Origin: Ewingella americana
Lineage (GTDB): Bacteria; Pseudomonadota; Gammaproteobacteria; Enterobacterales; Enterobacteriaceae
Reading direction: 5' to 3'
DNA: 64,000 nt
NCBI RefSeq assembly: GCF_006438725.1
Contig: NZ_RCZD01000004.1
Location: 342,299-406,298, forward strand
Of the stretch, positions 42,855-54,142 are shown in pieces. The notes below the pieces were generated by a model, which was not told the origin of the DNA, did no database searches, and saw only the letters and a list, made by a program, of their open reading frames with translations. Made by a program: the position numbers and the translations under genes. Position 1 is the first letter of the stretch; each line of letters opens with the position of its first letter.

Positions 42855-43787
42855 ATGACTCAGGTACCGACCTTTACATCTTCACTATTACATCCGCGTT
42901 ACTGGCTAACCTGGATGGGGTTAGGGCTGCTTTACTTACTGGTGCTTTTGCCTTATCCGGTCATTTACCGCCTGGGCACAGGCCTTGGCCGCTTCTCAAT
43001 GCGTTTTTTAAAACGCCGCTTTCATATTGCACAGCGCAATCTTGAGCTCTGTTTCCCGGACATGAGCCGTGAACAGCGCGATCATATGGTGCTGAAGAAT
43101 TTCGAATCTGTCGGCATGGGGCTATTTGAAACCGGTATGGCCTGGTTCTGGCCTGATCGCCGTATAGAACGCTGGTTTAAAGTCAGTGGACTGGAACATG
43201 TTCAGAAAGCCCGTGACAACCAGCAGGGCGTGTTGTTAATTGGCGTGCATTTCCTGACACTGGAGTTGGGTGCACGCATTTTTGGCATCCATAATCCAGG
43301 TGTCGGCGTTTATCGCCCCCATGATAATAAGTTGATGGACTGGATCCAGACCAAAGGCCGTATGCGTTCTAACAAGGCCATGATCGACCGCAAAGATCTT
43401 AAAGGCATGATCCGCAGCCTGAAACAGGGCGATATTATCTGGTACGCACCGGATCACGACTATGGTCCACGCAGCAGTGTATTTGTGCCTTTCTTCGCCG
43501 TAGACAAAGCTGCGACCACCACAGGAACTTATCTTCTGGCGCGCATGGGTAAACCTGCGATCATTCCGTTTACCCCACGTCGTCTGGAAGGGGGTAAAGG
43601 TTATGAGTTACTGCTCCACCCGGCGGTGGAGAATTTCCCACTGGATGATGAAGTCGCCGCGGCCGCTTATATGAACAAAGTGGTGGAAAGCGAGATCAGG
43701 CTCGCGCCTGAGCAATACATGTGGCTGCACCGCCGCTTCAAAACCCGGCCAGAGGGCGAACCTTCGTTGTATCAGGCGACCGAATAA
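42855..43787 (+). CDS. lpxL: Lauroyl-ACP-dependent lipid A acyltransferase LpxL
   Basis: Adds the secondary laurate to Kdo2-lipid IVA at the inner membrane. The 310-residue protein has a membrane anchor near residues 19-40 and the HX4E catalytic motif at His132-Glu137 (VHFLTLE). [18 protein letters not shown] is typical of the family. It is monocistronic, with mdtG downstream as in E. coli. Confidence 0.96.
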   Translation: MTQVPTFTSSLLHPRYWLTWMGLGLLYLLVLLPYPVIYRLGTGLGRFSMRFLKRRFHIAQRNLELCFPDMSREQRDHMVLKNFESVGMGLFETGMAWFWPDRRIERWFKVSGLEHVQKARDNQQGVLLIGVHFLTLELGARIFGIHNPGVGVYRPHDNKLMDWIQTKGRMRSNKAMIDRKDLKGMIRSLKQGDIIWYAPDHDYGPRSSVFVPFFAVDKAATTTGTYLLARMGKPAIIPFTPRRLEGGKGYELLLHPAVENFPLDDEVAAAAYMNKVVESEIRLAPEQYMWLHRRFKTRPEGEPSLYQATE

Positions 43788-43797
43788 CCCCCCTGTT

Positions 43798-43834
43798 CAG
43801 ATTTCGGGCCGGCACTCCTGCGGCCCGAAATCTG
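43798..43834. repeat. Long perfect hairpin after lpxL
   Basis: A 14-bp perfect stem CAGATTTCGGGCCG/CGGCCCGAAATCTG with a nine-base loop, starting 11 bases after the lpxL stop. It lacks a T tract, so it may be a Rho-assisted 3' end, an mRNA-stabilising structure or a REP-like element. Confidence 0.75.
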
Positions 43835-44078
43835 AGTTGTTTCCCACCCTCGTTACTTTTCTTCACGATTTTATCCCGCCTTTCATTACCTTCTTTGATC
43901 TGTCTCCTCTCCCTAAAATTTATGAACCTGTATTTTACTTTTTGCGTTAACTTTTCCGTAACATTATTGATGTGACTGATTATTAGGCGCATAATTATCC
44001 AGCTAAACGATAGTTAACCGCCTCTGCACGCCTTTCATCGGCTGCGCAGAGTTAATGGACCTCTCTCATCGGTATTTT

Positions 44079-45317
44079 ATGACTTCGGAACCTGCATCAG
44101 AAACAGCACCTGCCCCAATAAATTGGAAGCGTAATCTTTTCGTCGCCTGGATCGGTTGTTTTCTCACCGGCGCTGCGTTTAGCCTGATCATGCCTTTCCT
44201 GCCGCTGTATATTGAAACCCTCGGCGTTACCGGTCACGAATCCCTGAATATGTGGTCCGGCCTGGTTTTCAGTATCACATTCCTGTTTTCGGCCATTGCA
44301 TCTCCCTTCTGGGGTGGGCTGGCTGACCGCAAGGGGCGAAAAATAATGCTACTGCGCTCAGCGCTTGGCATGGCTATCGTGATGGCCCTGATGGGGTTTG
44401 CACAAAATATCTGGCAGTTCCTGGTTTTACGCGCCCTTCTGGGGTTGCTCGGCGGCTTTGTGCCGAATGCCAATGCACTGATTGCAACCCAAATTCCGCG
44501 CAATAAAAGTGGCTGGGCTTTAGGTACTCTCTCTACGGGGGCAGTCAGCGGTGCGCTGATTGGTCCGCTGGTCGGGGGATTACTGGCCGATACTTACGGA
44601 TTGCGGCCGGTGTTTTTCATCACCGCCTGCGTGCTGTTTTTGTGTTTCCTAATGACCCTCTACTGCATTCGTGAGCAATTTGTCCCAGTGAATAAAAAGG
44701 ACATGCTGAACCGTAAACAGGTTTTCGCTTCGCTAAAGAACCCTAAACTGGTGCTGTGTCTGTTTGTTACCACCATGATCATTCAGGTGGCGACAGGGTC
44801 GATTGCGCCAATCCTGACACTCTTTGTTCGCGAACTGGCAGGCAATACGCAAAATCTGGCGTTTATCAGCGGGATGATCGCTTCAGTGCCTGGGGTGGCC
44901 GCGCTGATGAGTGCGCCAAGACTTGGGAAACTAGGGGACCGGATTGGCCCGGAAAGAATTCTGGTGGCGATGCTGGGCATCTCGGTACTGCTACTCATAC
45001 CGATGGCCTTTGTACAGAATCCGCTGCAGTTAGGGATCCTACGCTTTATGCTCGGTGCCGCCGATGGTGCTTTATTGCCAGCAGTGCAAACCCTGCTCAT
45101 CTATAACTGCACCAATCAGGTCGCAGGCAGGGTCTTTAGCTATAACCAGTCGTTCCGCGATGTGGGAAATGTCACAGGCCCACTGCTGGGTGCTGCGGTG
45201 TCGGCAAGTTACGGATTTCGCACAGTATTTTTTGTTACTGCATTAGTGGTCCTGTTTAATGCCGCCTACTCCTATTGGTGCCTGCAACGCCGTCCGCGCC
45301 AGGCGATGATCGAATAA
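44079..45317 (+). CDS. mdtG: MFS multidrug efflux transporter MdtG
   Basis: Inner-membrane proton antiporter; in E. coli it raises resistance to fosfomycin and deoxycholate. About 12 membrane segments and the MFS motif [10 protein letters not shown] after segment 2. [17 protein letters not shown] and [11 protein letters not shown] match E. coli MdtG closely. The ATG at 44079 gives 412 residues; one at 44055 would add eight and neither has a strong ribosome site. Confidence 0.95.
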   Translation: MTSEPASETAPAPINWKRNLFVAWIGCFLTGAAFSLIMPFLPLYIETLGVTGHESLNMWSGLVFSITFLFSAIASPFWGGLADRKGRKIMLLRSALGMAIVMALMGFAQNIWQFLVLRALLGLLGGFVPNANALIATQIPRNKSGWALGTLSTGAVSGALIGPLVGGLLADTYGLRPVFFITACVLFLCFLMTLYCIREQFVPVNKKDMLNRKQVFASLKNPKLVLCLFVTTMIIQVATGSIAPILTLFVRELAGNTQNLAFISGMIASVPGVAALMSAPRLGKLGDRIGPERILVAMLGISVLLLIPMAFVQNPLQLGILRFMLGAADGALLPAVQTLLIYNCTNQVAGRVFSYNQSFRDVGNVTGPLLGAAVSASYGFRTVFFVTALVVLFNAAYSYWCLQRRPRQAMIE

Positions 45318-45323
45318 CGCTTA

Positions 45324-45722
45324 TCAGATACGCCATTCTCGTTGTGCAAGCACTACGCGATAACCGTCGGTATCTTCGAATGTTTTGCCGGTGTTATCCC
45401 AATAAGGATTGTATGAGGCAACCTCAATGAAACCGGCAGTTCGCATCTGCTCGCACTGTTTTTGCCACCCCTGCGAATCGGGCATATAAAATACTAACAA
45501 GTTATCCTGCGTGGGCGCCCTGCCCACAGGAATTCCCCGATGATGGGTAAATTCCAGATGGTAGTGATGCTGTGGATGCCCGACCATTATCCCATCAAAC
45601 CCCAGATGATCTTCGAAATCCCCCAGCAGTTCGAAACCCAGCCCATCGCAATACATCTGCGCTATGCGTTGCAGGTTATCGGTTGGGCGAGCGATACGTA
45701 AAATACATTCGCGTGGAATCAT
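45324..45722 (-). CDS. VOC family protein (glyoxalase/bleomycin-resistance fold)
   Basis: 132-residue single VOC domain resembling Bacillus YycE. Metal-type residues occur in HYHLEFTHH and FEDTDGYRVVLAQ. The substrate is unknown. It is convergent with mdtG, with six bases between the stop codons. Confidence 0.85.
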   Translation of the reverse strand: MIPRECILRIARPTDNLQRIAQMYCDGLGFELLGDFEDHLGFDGIMVGHPQHHYHLEFTHHRGIPVGRAPTQDNLLVFYMPDSQGWQKQCEQMRTAGFIEVASYNPYWDNTGKTFEDTDGYRVVLAQREWRI

Positions 45723-45942
45723 AGGGTTTCCCGGTGAGTATTCAGCGATGAAAATCGCTAAAACTAATCAATTTATGCGCTATTGGGCATCGAAAACTTG
45801 CATCCTGGGACATAGCGTCAACAATTAGTGAATCAGAGAAAAAATCAGCCGACTTTTTTACTGTATCGTGTTAGCCATTAATTACTAACGATTTCATCAA
45901 ATATTAGTCGGAACCCCCGTGAAAGCCACTCAGGAGAAAAAG

Positions 45943-46350
45943 ATGAGTATGTATGCAACCCTGGAAGAAGCCGTTGATGCCGCCCGCGAAGAATTTCTTG
46001 AGTCCGCGCAGGAAACAACAGACAGTGACGAAACGCCGGTCCCGGAGCAATTTAACCTACAAAAATACATTCTGCAGGATGGCGACATCATGTGGCAGGC
46101 GGAATTTTTGTCTAAAGAAGGGGAGTCGATTGAAAGTCTGACCTTCCGTAGCGGTGCGGCAGCACAAGCCATTTTTGATGACGACTATGATAAGCGCGAG
46201 TTGGAAGAAGAGTGGCTGGAAGAGAGCACGCTGTATGAATGGGACGAAGGTGAGTATCAGCATGAACCGCCACTGGACACTGAAGAAGGCGAAGCTGCTG
46301 CCAGTGAATGGGATGACGAAGACGACTATCCCGGCCGCGATATAGACTAA
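45943..46350 (+). CDS. msyB: Acidic protein MsyB
   Basis: 135-residue highly acidic cytoplasmic protein; in E. coli extra copies suppress secY and secA defects. MYATLEEAVDAAREEFLE, LQDGDIMWQAEF and the tail EWDEGEYQHEPPLDTEEG match MsyB. I chose the ATG at 45943, with AGGAGAAA upstream; a GTG at 45919 opens the frame without support. Confidence 0.93.
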   Translation: MSMYATLEEAVDAAREEFLESAQETTDSDETPVPEQFNLQKYILQDGDIMWQAEFLSKEGESIESLTFRSGAAAQAIFDDDYDKRELEEEWLEESTLYEWDEGEYQHEPPLDTEEGEAAASEWDDEDDYPGRDID

Positions 46351-46368
46351 ATCTTCAGGTTCTCTGCA

Positions 46369-46611
46369 TCATTCGTAAGGGCCGTGGCGTGCGTCAATCG
46401 GCAGCATGAAGGTGTCGACAATCATCGAAAGTGGCACATCGATCACGGTGACATAACGCCACGCCCCCTCACGAACATCCCATTGTACGCCCGGATAGTA
46501 TTGATTACCGTGCCCCTGACCGGGCACGGTACGGCTGATTATGCTGCCACAGCCGCTTAATGCTACTGCCGCAATTGCCATTACCGCACTGCGTAAGACC
46601 AAACGTTTCAT
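46369..46611 (-). CDS. yceK: YceK family lipoprotein
   Basis: 80-residue DUF1375 outer-membrane-type lipoprotein of unknown role. The lipobox LSGC is at about residues 17-20, and PGVQWD with the C-terminal LPIDARHGPYE fits YceK. It is convergent with msyB and lies downstream of opgH, the E. coli arrangement. Confidence 0.92.
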   Translation of the reverse strand: MKRLVLRSAVMAIAAVALSGCGSIISRTVPGQGHGNQYYPGVQWDVREGAWRYVTVIDVPLSMIVDTFMLPIDARHGPYE

Positions 46612-46642
46612 CACGTCACTTACCTGTTAAAGCCGATAAAAA

Positions 46643-46668
46643 GGGCAGCATGCATCAGCATACTGCCC
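46643..46668 (-). terminator. Terminator of opgGH
   Basis: Stem GGGCAG plus CATGC/GCAT with a bulge and an ATCA loop. On the minus strand five T residues follow, 35 bases past the opgH stop. Confidence 0.85.
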
Positions 46669-46702
46669 ATTATTTCTTCAGCGTAAATTCGGCTTACCCG
46701 TT

Positions 46703-49288
46703 TCAGGCAGGCTTCATTTCCAACGTTTGCGTTTCAGGGAATGCCTGAGCGTTACGTGGTAATTCGCTGTAATACTCGCTCCAGGCACGTTGGTCCGGCT
46801 GCGTCCACACGGCGGAGTGCAGACGAGCCATCAGCACCGGGTCGCTCAGCAAGATCAAACGGTCTGCTTTGCCCAACGCCTTAGGGCCGGTTTTGAAAGC
46901 CTGCTCAAGACGTTGTTGACGGCCATTTTCTACGCCAGGACGCAACAGGTGACGGGACGTCGCCATACCCGTAGCCAGTGCGTTGAAGCTTGGGTCAAAT
47001 ACGGCATGCATGAAGCCGTTCAGCAGTTTGCGTTCACGGTTAAGCTTGAGATATTCCTCGGTCGCTACCAGTTCACGTGGCGGGTTGTACTCTTCCGGGA
47101 TCAGGAACAGCTTGGCTTTCTTGCTCTTAATCCCCAGCGTCGCACGGCTCGAAAGTACAGAAACGATTGGCGAAAGGATCAGCGAGAAGACAATAGGCGC
47201 CAACCACCACAGGAAGCGCAAGTCCAACCATGCCATTCCGCCTGCCCACACGGCACCTAACAGCAGTTGCGAACCATGCCGTTTGAAGGCTTCGCTCCAC
47301 GGCGTGTCATTATCGTCACGCTGCGGTGAGTTCCAGACCACTTCCCAACCCAGGAAAGCACTGACCACGAACACGGTGTGGAACAACATACGAACCGGAG
47401 CCAGCAAGACGGAGAACAGCATCTCCAGCAACATCGACATGAACAGCCGGATCCCGCCACCGAACTCTTTTGCGCCCTTCGCCCAAATCAGCACGATGCT
47501 GAGAAGTTTAGGCAGGAAGAGCAACACTAACGTGGTGGAAAACAGTGCAATGGCCAGTTCAGGGCGCCACTGTGGCCAGACCGGGAACAACTGACGGGGT
47601 TGCAGGAAGTACTGCGGCTCCATCAGGGTGTGGACCACCTGCAATGCTGTGGATAAGGCCAGGAACATAAACCATAACGGCGCAGACAAGTAGGACATCA
47701 CACCGGTCAGGAATACTGCACGGTGAACCGGGTGCATCCCTTTGACCAGGAACAGACGGAAGTTCATCAGGTTACCATGACACCAGCGGCGGTCGCGTTT
47801 CAGCTCATCCAACAGGTTCGGCGGTAACTCTTCATAACTACCCGGCAGGTCATAAGCAATCCAGACACCCCAACCGGCACGGCGCATCAACGCGGCTTCC
47901 ACGAAGTCATGGGACATAATGGAACCTGCGAATGAACCTTCACCCGGCAGTGGTGCAAGCGCGCAGTGTTCAATGAACGGTTTCACACGAATGATGGCGT
48001 TATGGCCCCAGTAGTGTGATTCACCCAATTGCCAGAAGTGCAGACCGGCGGTAAACAGCGGACCGTAGACGCGGGTAGCAAACTGCTGACAACGCGCATA
48101 CAGCGTATCCATGCCTGACGCTTTTGGCGCAGACTGAATAATACCAGCGTTCGGGTTGGCATCCATCAGACGTGAGAGGCCAGTGAGACATTCACCGCTC
48201 ATGACGCTGTCGGCATCCAGAATCACCATATAGGCGTATTCCCCACCCCAGCGACGGCACCAGTCATCAATGTTGCCACTTTTACGTTTCACACGGCGGC
48301 GGCGGCGGCGGTAGAAAATACGCCCATGCCCTTCCACATCACGGCAAACTTCCATCCAGGCTTTTTGTTCTGCTACGCAGATGTCTGGATCATAGCTGTC
48401 GCTCAGGACATAAATGTCGAACTGGTCAAGATCACCGGTAGCCTTTACCGATTCGTAAGTCGCCCGCAGACCCGCGAACACGCGTTCCACATCTTCATTA
48501 CAAATTGGCATGATAAGCGCTGTTCGGTTTTTCGGATTCAGCGGTTCAAGGCCGGTAGTTGAGGCCGTGATGCTGTATTTATCCCGCCCGATGAGCAGTT
48601 GTAAAAAGCCCATCAGTGCCGTCCAGAACCCGGCAGAAACCCAACAGAACAAGATGGCAAACAGCACCAGTATGCCGGTCTGTAAGACATACGGCAGCAG
48701 TTGCAGCACTGATTGTAACCAATCCTGATTGAGCATATCGGCAGGATCGATCAGCGCCCATCCCTGATAAGGCAGGATGGTTTTCATATACCAGGTGGCA
48801 ATCGCCGTTTGCACCAACATCAGAATCAGCAGGGTGTAACGACGCACCGAACCGGCATGACGCCATCTTTTCTCTGACTCCGGCATATCAGACGAGGTAT
48901 ACCGACGCGCGACGGTGCCGCGCCCCATCATGGAGTCCCAGAAACGACCTACCGGATTAGTGCGCCAGACATCAGGAAACATGCTGGAACGCTTAACCGG
49001 CGGCATGGCGCTGACGATGGTACGGCCTTCATTGTCCACATCGGACAAGGTACCGTTCTCCATTGCATCAGGCCAACTGGCGGCCACGCGGGCCTGGACA
49101 GAAACCAGTGGCGCATCGATATCAGAGATATCGATGCTTTGCGTTGACGCACCGCCCAACCGGCGGTGCACGGTAGCAAAGGCCTCGTCTTCAGCAGAAG
49201 GAAGCTGCTGAGTGAGGGCCGCTTTCTGTTCTTCAGGAAGCGGCAAAGCCTTCACGTAATCTTGGGTAGAATGCGTTGACTTATTCAT
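46703..49288 (-). CDS. opgH: Glucans biosynthesis glucosyltransferase OpgH
   Basis: Inner-membrane glucosyltransferase (GT2) that builds the beta-1,2 backbone of osmoregulated periplasmic glucans from UDP-glucose and, in E. coli, inhibits FtsZ when UDP-glucose is high. Two N-terminal membrane segments lie near 145-235, the catalytic domain has [12 protein letters not shown] and the RRW motif in KRDRRWCHG, and several C-terminal membrane segments follow. It is about 861 residues long. The ATG at 49288 overlaps opgG by eight bases. Confidence 0.97.
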   Translation of the reverse strand: MNKSTHSTQDYVKALPLPEEQKAALTQQLPSAEDEAFATVHRRLGGASTQSIDISDIDAPLVSVQARVAASWPDAMENGTLSDVDNEGRTIVSAMPPVKRSSMFPDVWRTNPVGRFWDSMMGRGTVARRYTSSDMPESEKRWRHAGSVRRYTLLILMLVQTAIATWYMKTILPYQGWALIDPADMLNQDWLQSVLQLLPYVLQTGILVLFAILFCWVSAGFWTALMGFLQLLIGRDKYSITASTTGLEPLNPKNRTALIMPICNEDVERVFAGLRATYESVKATGDLDQFDIYVLSDSYDPDICVAEQKAWMEVCRDVEGHGRIFYRRRRRRVKRKSGNIDDWCRRWGGEYAYMVILDADSVMSGECLTGLSRLMDANPNAGIIQSAPKASGMDTLYARCQQFATRVYGPLFTAGLHFWQLGESHYWGHNAIIRVKPFIEHCALAPLPGEGSFAGSIMSHDFVEAALMRRAGWGVWIAYDLPGSYEELPPNLLDELKRDRRWCHGNLMNFRLFLVKGMHPVHRAVFLTGVMSYLSAPLWFMFLALSTALQVVHTLMEPQYFLQPRQLFPVWPQWRPELAIALFSTTLVLLFLPKLLSIVLIWAKGAKEFGGGIRLFMSMLLEMLFSVLLAPVRMLFHTVFVVSAFLGWEVVWNSPQRDDNDTPWSEAFKRHGSQLLLGAVWAGGMAWLDLRFLWWLAPIVFSLILSPIVSVLSSRATLGIKSKKAKLFLIPEEYNPPRELVATEEYLKLNRERKLLNGFMHAVFDPSFNALATGMATSRHLLRPGVENGRQQRLEQAFKTGPKALGKADRLILLSDPVLMARLHSAVWTQPDQRAWSEYYSELPRNAQAFPETQTLEMKPA

Positions 49289-50816
49289 TTGCAGGCAGCT
49301 GATAGCTCCAGGTTTCACTCAGTGTTTTTTCGCCATTCACCAGGGAAGCACGCATTTCGATCGGCTTCTTAGGATCTTTCACTTTCAGGCGCAGCGTCAG
49401 ACGCCAGCCTTTAGTTACTGGATTATAGCGGACAGTGTTTTCAACCAGTTCACCGTTGTCGCCGATACTGACCTGAGATGCTACCGGAGTATCACTTTTC
49501 AGGGCTTTCAGATTCGGACCAACAAAATCAACCAGGAATGCCACACTGCCATCAACTTCGCGGGTCAGATTCGACTGTTTCACATCACCGGTGGAGCGCA
49601 TCGTGCGCTGTACCCACGCCAGATCAGGCGAATGCAGTTTTTCTTCATCACGGCTGAAGTGTAGGCGGTAATTCAGATCAAGGGGCTTGCCGACGTCAGG
49701 CAACTGATCAGGCGTCCAGAAAGCGACGATGTTGTCGTTGGTTTCATCGGCGGTAGGAATTTCCACCAGCTCAATTTTGCCTTTGCCCCACTCACCTTTG
49801 GTTTCGACCCAGCCACTTGGACGCAGGTCATAACGGTCGTCGAGATCTTCAAAATTGGAGAACTCACGACCGCGTTGCAGCAGACCGAAACCTTTCGGGT
49901 TTTCCATCGTGAACTGACTGACGGCCAGATGTTTCGGATTATTCAGCGGACGCCAGATCCACTCACCGTTGCCGGCCTGAATGGAAAGACCGTTTGAGTC
50001 ATGCAGCGCCGGGCGGTAGTTCATCACCGGAGAAGGCTGGTTTGCCCCAAACAAGTACATACTGGTCAATGGCGCTACGCCCAATTTGCCGACCTTGTCA
50101 CGCAGATAGACTTTAGACTGTACGTCAACGGTGGCTTCTTTGCCCGGGTAGACGTCCAGACGATAAGCGCCCGTCGCACGCGGGGAGTCAAGCAGTGCGT
50201 AAATGACCAGGTGTTTTTCATCCGGGTTCGGACGTTCAATCCAGAACTCGCGAAAACGCGGGAACTCTTCCCCTGACGCCAGTGCGGTGTCGATGGCCAA
50301 ACCACGGGCGGACAGACCATAAACCTGGCCCTTACCAATCACGCGGAAGTAGCTGGCGCCCAGCACGCTCATAATTTCATCATCTTTATCGGCTTTATTA
50401 ATAGGATAAAGAACTTTGAAACCGGCGAAGCCAAGGTTTTTGACCGTGTCAGCATCGTGTTTCACATTGCCAAAATTGAAATAATCCGGGCTGTACTTGA
50501 TTTCTTTGACGGCGTTGGCTGACACTTCGTTGATTTTCACCGGGGTATCGAAGTACATGCCCTGATGATAGAACTCAAGCTTGAAAGGCGTGTTCAGGTT
50601 TTTCCAATACGCTTTATCATGATTGAATTGAATTTGTTGGTAGTCCGCGAATTTCAAATCGCGAAGCTGTGATGGAAGGTTACTTTTCGGTGCTTCATAG
50701 CCTTTATCGGCTAACGCTTTGGCTTGTTTGGCAACATCATCAATAGAAAAAGCCCAGGCAGATGAAGAGATCAAAGACATCAACACTGCGGCACTTAGCA
50801 AACGGACTTTAGTCAT
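49281..50816 (-). CDS. opgG: Glucans biosynthesis protein OpgG
   Basis: Periplasmic protein needed for OPG backbone branching and release. A cleavable signal peptide covers about residues 1-22 (SSAWA-FS). The rest is an all-beta OpgD/G domain with [13 protein letters not shown] near the end. From the ATG at 50816 it has 511 residues, the E. coli length. First gene of opgGH, divergent from opgC. Confidence 0.97.
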   Translation of the reverse strand: MTKVRLLSAAVLMSLISSSAWAFSIDDVAKQAKALADKGYEAPKSNLPSQLRDLKFADYQQIQFNHDKAYWKNLNTPFKLEFYHQGMYFDTPVKINEVSANAVKEIKYSPDYFNFGNVKHDADTVKNLGFAGFKVLYPINKADKDDEIMSVLGASYFRVIGKGQVYGLSARGLAIDTALASGEEFPRFREFWIERPNPDEKHLVIYALLDSPRATGAYRLDVYPGKEATVDVQSKVYLRDKVGKLGVAPLTSMYLFGANQPSPVMNYRPALHDSNGLSIQAGNGEWIWRPLNNPKHLAVSQFTMENPKGFGLLQRGREFSNFEDLDDRYDLRPSGWVETKGEWGKGKIELVEIPTADETNDNIVAFWTPDQLPDVGKPLDLNYRLHFSRDEEKLHSPDLAWVQRTMRSTGDVKQSNLTREVDGSVAFLVDFVGPNLKALKSDTPVASQVSIGDNGELVENTVRYNPVTKGWRLTLRLKVKDPKKPIEMRASLVNGEKTLSETWSYQLPANE

Positions 50817-51144
50817 ACGTGGCCCTTTGGAAAAATTTTTACCCGGCACATTCCCTCCTTTACGTGCGCTAAACTCATCATTCTATTTTAAAGGAACGGT
50901 CAGGTTTCCGACAACATGAGAGATTGATGGTTCATCCCTTTGATGAACCGTTTAAGCACACAACCGTACAAGGATATCAATTCGTTGAAACTCCGGCTAT
51001 GGAAACTTGTCCTATAACATAGTAGGTTCTCCACAGATGAATTAAGCTAACGTAAAGAGTGAACACTTTTCGTTACCACACATTATTACCCTGTTCGCAA
51101 TTTAGGCACTAAAATCAGGATAAGCGTCATTAAATGGATACGTT
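50817..51144. other. Divergent opgG-opgC promoter region
   Basis: Non-coding, 328 bases. Promoters for both sides must lie here. TATAAC at about 51013 is a possible -10 for opgC, but I could not assign start sites. Confidence 0.5.
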
Positions 51145-52329
51145 ATGAAACCACAAAGTAATCAGCGTGAGTTCTTCTTGGACTCTATCCGAGCCTATTT
51201 GATGCTGCTCGGCATTCCATTCCATATATCATTGATTTACTCCAGCCATGTCTGGGCGGTAAACAGTGCTGTACCCTCCCATGGTTTAACCATATTCAAT
51301 GATATAATCCATGCTTTCCGTATGCAGGTGTTCTTCGTAATATCCGGCTACTTCTCTTATATGCTGTACGAGCGGTATGATGCGCAGAAGTGGTTGAAGG
51401 TACGCCTTGAGCGCGTCGCAATCCCGCTGGCTGCGGCCTTCCCGCTGATCACGCTGCCGCAGCTCTACTTCCTGATGAAATTTACGGACAAGTTTTCCAA
51501 CTGGGATAGCCTAGATCTTTACCAGAAAATCAATATCACCGTTTGGGAAATGGTTTCGCATTTATGGTTCTTATTGACCCTGGTGATCCTGACCAGTATT
51601 TGTTTTTACTTATTTAAATTCATTAAAGAAATTAAGAATAATCGCATTAACTTAATTAAGAATAAGACTAATACGTTAGGAAAACTCTCAATTATATTTT
51701 TATTTATTGGCTTGATTTATGCCACTGTTAACCGGGCAATTTCTATTTTTGCGCCAGAACTGTTATCTAATGGTGCATTCAATTTCATCATTATGCAGAC
51801 ACTGTTCTATCTACCATTTTTTGTGGTAGGTGCATTTGCTTTCAAATTTGCCTGGCTAAAAGAACTTTTCATCAAACCCTCAGCATGGGCTGGCGTTACC
51901 AGTTTGTTCCTGTTCCTCGCGTACATGATCAATCAGCACATCAACACGCCACAGCTTTACTCGATGGAACTCGACGCGATCATCACCTCGCTGCTGGGTA
52001 TTCTGATGGTGAATGTGGTGTTCTCCTTCAGCCACTATGTGTTGAATTTCCAGTCTCCGTGGATAACTTATCTGGTGAACTCATCCCTGTTCATCTACCT
52101 GGTGCACCATCCGCTGACCCTGATCTACGGCGCATTTATCACCCCGCGGATTAATAACGACTGGGTGGGTTTCCTGGTCGGGCTGGTGTTTGTGTTCGGG
52201 ATTGCTTTCATATTGTACGAGATCCACAAACGTATCCCTGTCCTGCGTTTCCTGTTCTCGGGTAAACCGCAGCAGGCTCAATTGAAGCAGACCCGCGGCC
52301 CTAACCCACCGCAGAATCAGCATACGTAG
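51145..52329 (+). CDS. opgC: Glucans biosynthesis protein OpgC
   Basis: Inner-membrane acyltransferase-3 family protein that adds succinyl groups to periplasmic glucans. About ten membrane segments; the catalytic His of the family is in [14 protein letters not shown]. It is 394 residues long and diverges from opgGH. Confidence 0.95.
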   Translation: MKPQSNQREFFLDSIRAYLMLLGIPFHISLIYSSHVWAVNSAVPSHGLTIFNDIIHAFRMQVFFVISGYFSYMLYERYDAQKWLKVRLERVAIPLAAAFPLITLPQLYFLMKFTDKFSNWDSLDLYQKINITVWEMVSHLWFLLTLVILTSICFYLFKFIKEIKNNRINLIKNKTNTLGKLSIIFLFIGLIYATVNRAISIFAPELLSNGAFNFIIMQTLFYLPFFVVGAFAFKFAWLKELFIKPSAWAGVTSLFLFLAYMINQHINTPQLYSMELDAIITSLLGILMVNVVFSFSHYVLNFQSPWITYLVNSSLFIYLVHHPLTLIYGAFITPRINNDWVGFLVGLVFVFGIAFILYEIHKRIPVLRFLFSGKPQQAQLKQTRGPNPPQNQHT

Positions 52330-52362
52330 TCAGTCGTTCGGCATTTACCCATAAAAAATTAA

Positions 52363-52398
52363 AAAAGGCGGCCATGGAGTGATTCCTGGCCGCCTTTT
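52363..52398 (+). terminator. Terminator of opgC
   Basis: Stem GGCGGCCA/TGGCCGCC extended by GGA/TTCC, with A residues before and TTTT after it. Confidence 0.9.
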
Positions 52399-52780
52399 CG
52401 CTTTTATAGCACTTTTGCCAGGCGGCCTCTGATAGCACTGAAAACCGATCAAGAGATCCGGGCATTGTTGGGTGGTACCCTCGACCCGGTCATTCGTGCG
52501 CAGTGACATTGACTTACTGCCGGTGAAGGTAGCTATTGTTTGCCAGACCGGCATTGCAACGGAAAATGCAGAAACGGTCGAAAAGATATCCACGATGGCG
52601 ATTACCCCCAATGCCCTACCCGGCTATTGCACCCGTTTCTGTACTGGTCAGCACCGCGCCTTTAAAAGCCAATGAAGCTCAACTGTGCAAAGCACTTTTA
52701 CACTGCAAAGCCCCGTTGACAGCTGAAATCAGTAAACTGGATGTGAAGTAAGACGCAATTGAAACCAAGCGGAAAATAGA

Positions 52781-52802
52781 AAAGCGCCCCGACAGGCGCT
52801 TT
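52781..52802 (-). terminator. Terminator of the 52.9-kb small gene
   Basis: Perfect 8-bp stem AAAGCGCC/GGCGCTTT with a six-base loop. On the minus strand TTTTCT follows. Confidence 0.75.
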
Positions 52803-52871
52803 AATTATTATGTTGCAGCAGGGAAAATGAAGATTGTTTACAAATTATTCATTACAACGGAATAATACGCA

Positions 52872-53129
52872 TTAGCATTTAAGAACGCCCATCTCTTTTG
52901 CCCAGAGCCCGACTTGTTCCGGATAAATAAAGGAAATATCATTATCCAGCGGACGAGTAGTAGAGGGTAATACCATCGCAAGGCAAGGATAAGCGGCGGG
53001 TCGACTCTCAAACAGAAAATCGTCCAACTCCTCTTCAGTCAACAGGCTGTCGCCCTGAATACCGTCGATCATAAAGTAGGTTTTCATCATCCACTCACGG
53101 TACTCAAAATCATTTTTAATCATATACAT
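52872..53129 (-). CDS. Small protein of unknown function, paralogue A
   Basis: 85 residues, acidic, no signal peptide or membrane segment. It resembles the gene at 54769-55032: FEYREWMM against FEYRNWIM, DDFLFESRPAAYPCLAM against DDFIFDARPLSYPCVAV, and YPEQVGLWAKEMG against YKEQVFEWAHQMG. I do not recognise the family. The start may be the ATG at 53129 or 53123. A terminator lies downstream. Confidence 0.7.
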   Translation of the reverse strand: MYMIKNDFEYREWMMKTYFMIDGIQGDSLLTEEELDDFLFESRPAAYPCLAMVLPSTTRPLDNDISFIYPEQVGLWAKEMGVLKC

Positions 53130-53537
53130 AGATGGTTCTCAGGGATTTACTGTTGTCACTGCCGCTCCCCTGAATATCTGACGAATAATTTCGTTCAGGG
53201 CCACGACGTGAAAATAAAATCGAGCCATCCGTTGCTGATTCAAGCAACATAAAATTAACAATGTGCGAAGGAATAATCAAGCAGCACTTTATCTTAAAGT
53301 TATATAGACGGGAGGAAACCGAAAAAGGTGACGTACTGTCATTCAATCAATATTTTTTATGAATGTGATGACATTTATTAATATAAAAAATAAATAATTA
53401 AACACTGAAAATAGAGATATAAGAAGGACTGAAGAAGAACAAAATAGACGTTGAGGATGCCTGAGCATTGTCACCGCCAACCCTGTTCTCAAATTCTTTT
53501 TTACTTTTTTAGCACGCCAAATCTGTTTATCACCGTG
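53130..53537. other. AT-rich intergenic region
   Basis: Between the paralogue A start and the DUF2502 gene stop. It should contain the paralogue A promoter. An open frame at 53116-53346 (minus) lacks a ribosome site and is not called. No clear terminator for the DUF2502 gene was found. Confidence 0.45.
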
Positions 53538-53879
53538 TTACCAGCGGCCCGGAGGGGGACCCTCGCGCCATCCGGGAGGGGGTCCTTCATGCCAGTGCGG
53601 CGGAGGGGGGCCTTCACGCCAATAGTGGTCATGATGCCAGTAACGTGGAGGAGGTGGTTCCGGTTCGTAATAAACCCAATGCCCCCGGCCCTCATCACGG
53701 TAATGGTGATCCCACCAGCCCGGTTCACGCCAGCCACCACCATCCCAATAATACCCACGTGGATCGCGATCACCGACATGCAGTGACAGGCCGGGGACGT
53801 TGACCCCTATCTCGACATCCGCCTGAGCAACGGCTGGCAAACTCAGCATGACAGCGAGAACTAAAATTAATTTTTTCAT
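53538..53879 (-). CDS. DUF2502 secreted protein (YpeC-like)
   Basis: 113 residues with a signal peptide to about residue 20 (AVAQA-DVEIG). LSLHVGDRDPRGYYWDGGGW is the DUF2502 hallmark. The C-terminal third is a Trp/His/Pro repeat with units like HWHEGPPPGW and WREGPPPG, a possible metal- or wall-binding tail. Function unknown. I chose the ATG at 53879. Confidence 0.85.
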   Translation of the reverse strand: MKKLILVLAVMLSLPAVAQADVEIGVNVPGLSLHVGDRDPRGYYWDGGGWREPGWWDHHYRDEGRGHWVYYEPEPPPPRYWHHDHYWREGPPPPHWHEGPPPGWREGPPPGRW

Positions 53880-54074
53880 ACGATACCTCACGACCTGCTT
53901 ATCAGGTGATGCAAAGGTACCTCCGGCTATCTTACTGTTCTATAGGAATTTATCCCATTTACTCAGGCCTCACGCTCTCCTTACACATGCGTCAAAATAG
54001 ACATACATTGCCGGAGGGGCCAACGTGTTAACAACAAAGGACAATTTGCTGTAGTTGCTTAAATTGCAAACATT

Positions 54075-54103
54075 AAAAAAACCGCCGGAGCGGTTTCTTT
54101 TTT
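54075..54103 (-). terminator. Terminator of the 43-residue peptide gene
   Basis: Stem AAACCGC-CGGA-GCGGTTT. On the minus strand seven T residues follow. A second hairpin CAAAGCG/CGCTTTG lies at 54105-54123, between the stem and the stop codon. Confidence 0.85.
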
Positions 54104-54142
54104 TCAAAGCGTAAAGCGCTTTGTTATGGACTTTAAGACGAA

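Larger units (their letters stand above)
52330..52871. other. Region between opgC and the first paralogue gene
   Basis: Bounded by terminators at 52363-52398 and 52781-52802. The part from 52430 to 52751 has codon-like stretches in shifting frames (ALKTDQEIRALLGGTLDP, then PVKVAIVCQTGIATENAETV, then STAPLKANEAQLCKALLH) ending at a TAA at 52751. It looks like a decayed gene that I cannot identify. Confidence 0.4.

Noticed and set aside
52345..52611. 88-codon minus frame after opgC
   Set aside because: It spans the opgC terminator hairpin and has no ribosome site; the plus-strand remnant is the more likely origin of this sequence.
53116..53346. 76-codon frame upstream of paralogue A
   Set aside because: No ribosome site, odd composition, and it overlaps the start of the better supported gene.
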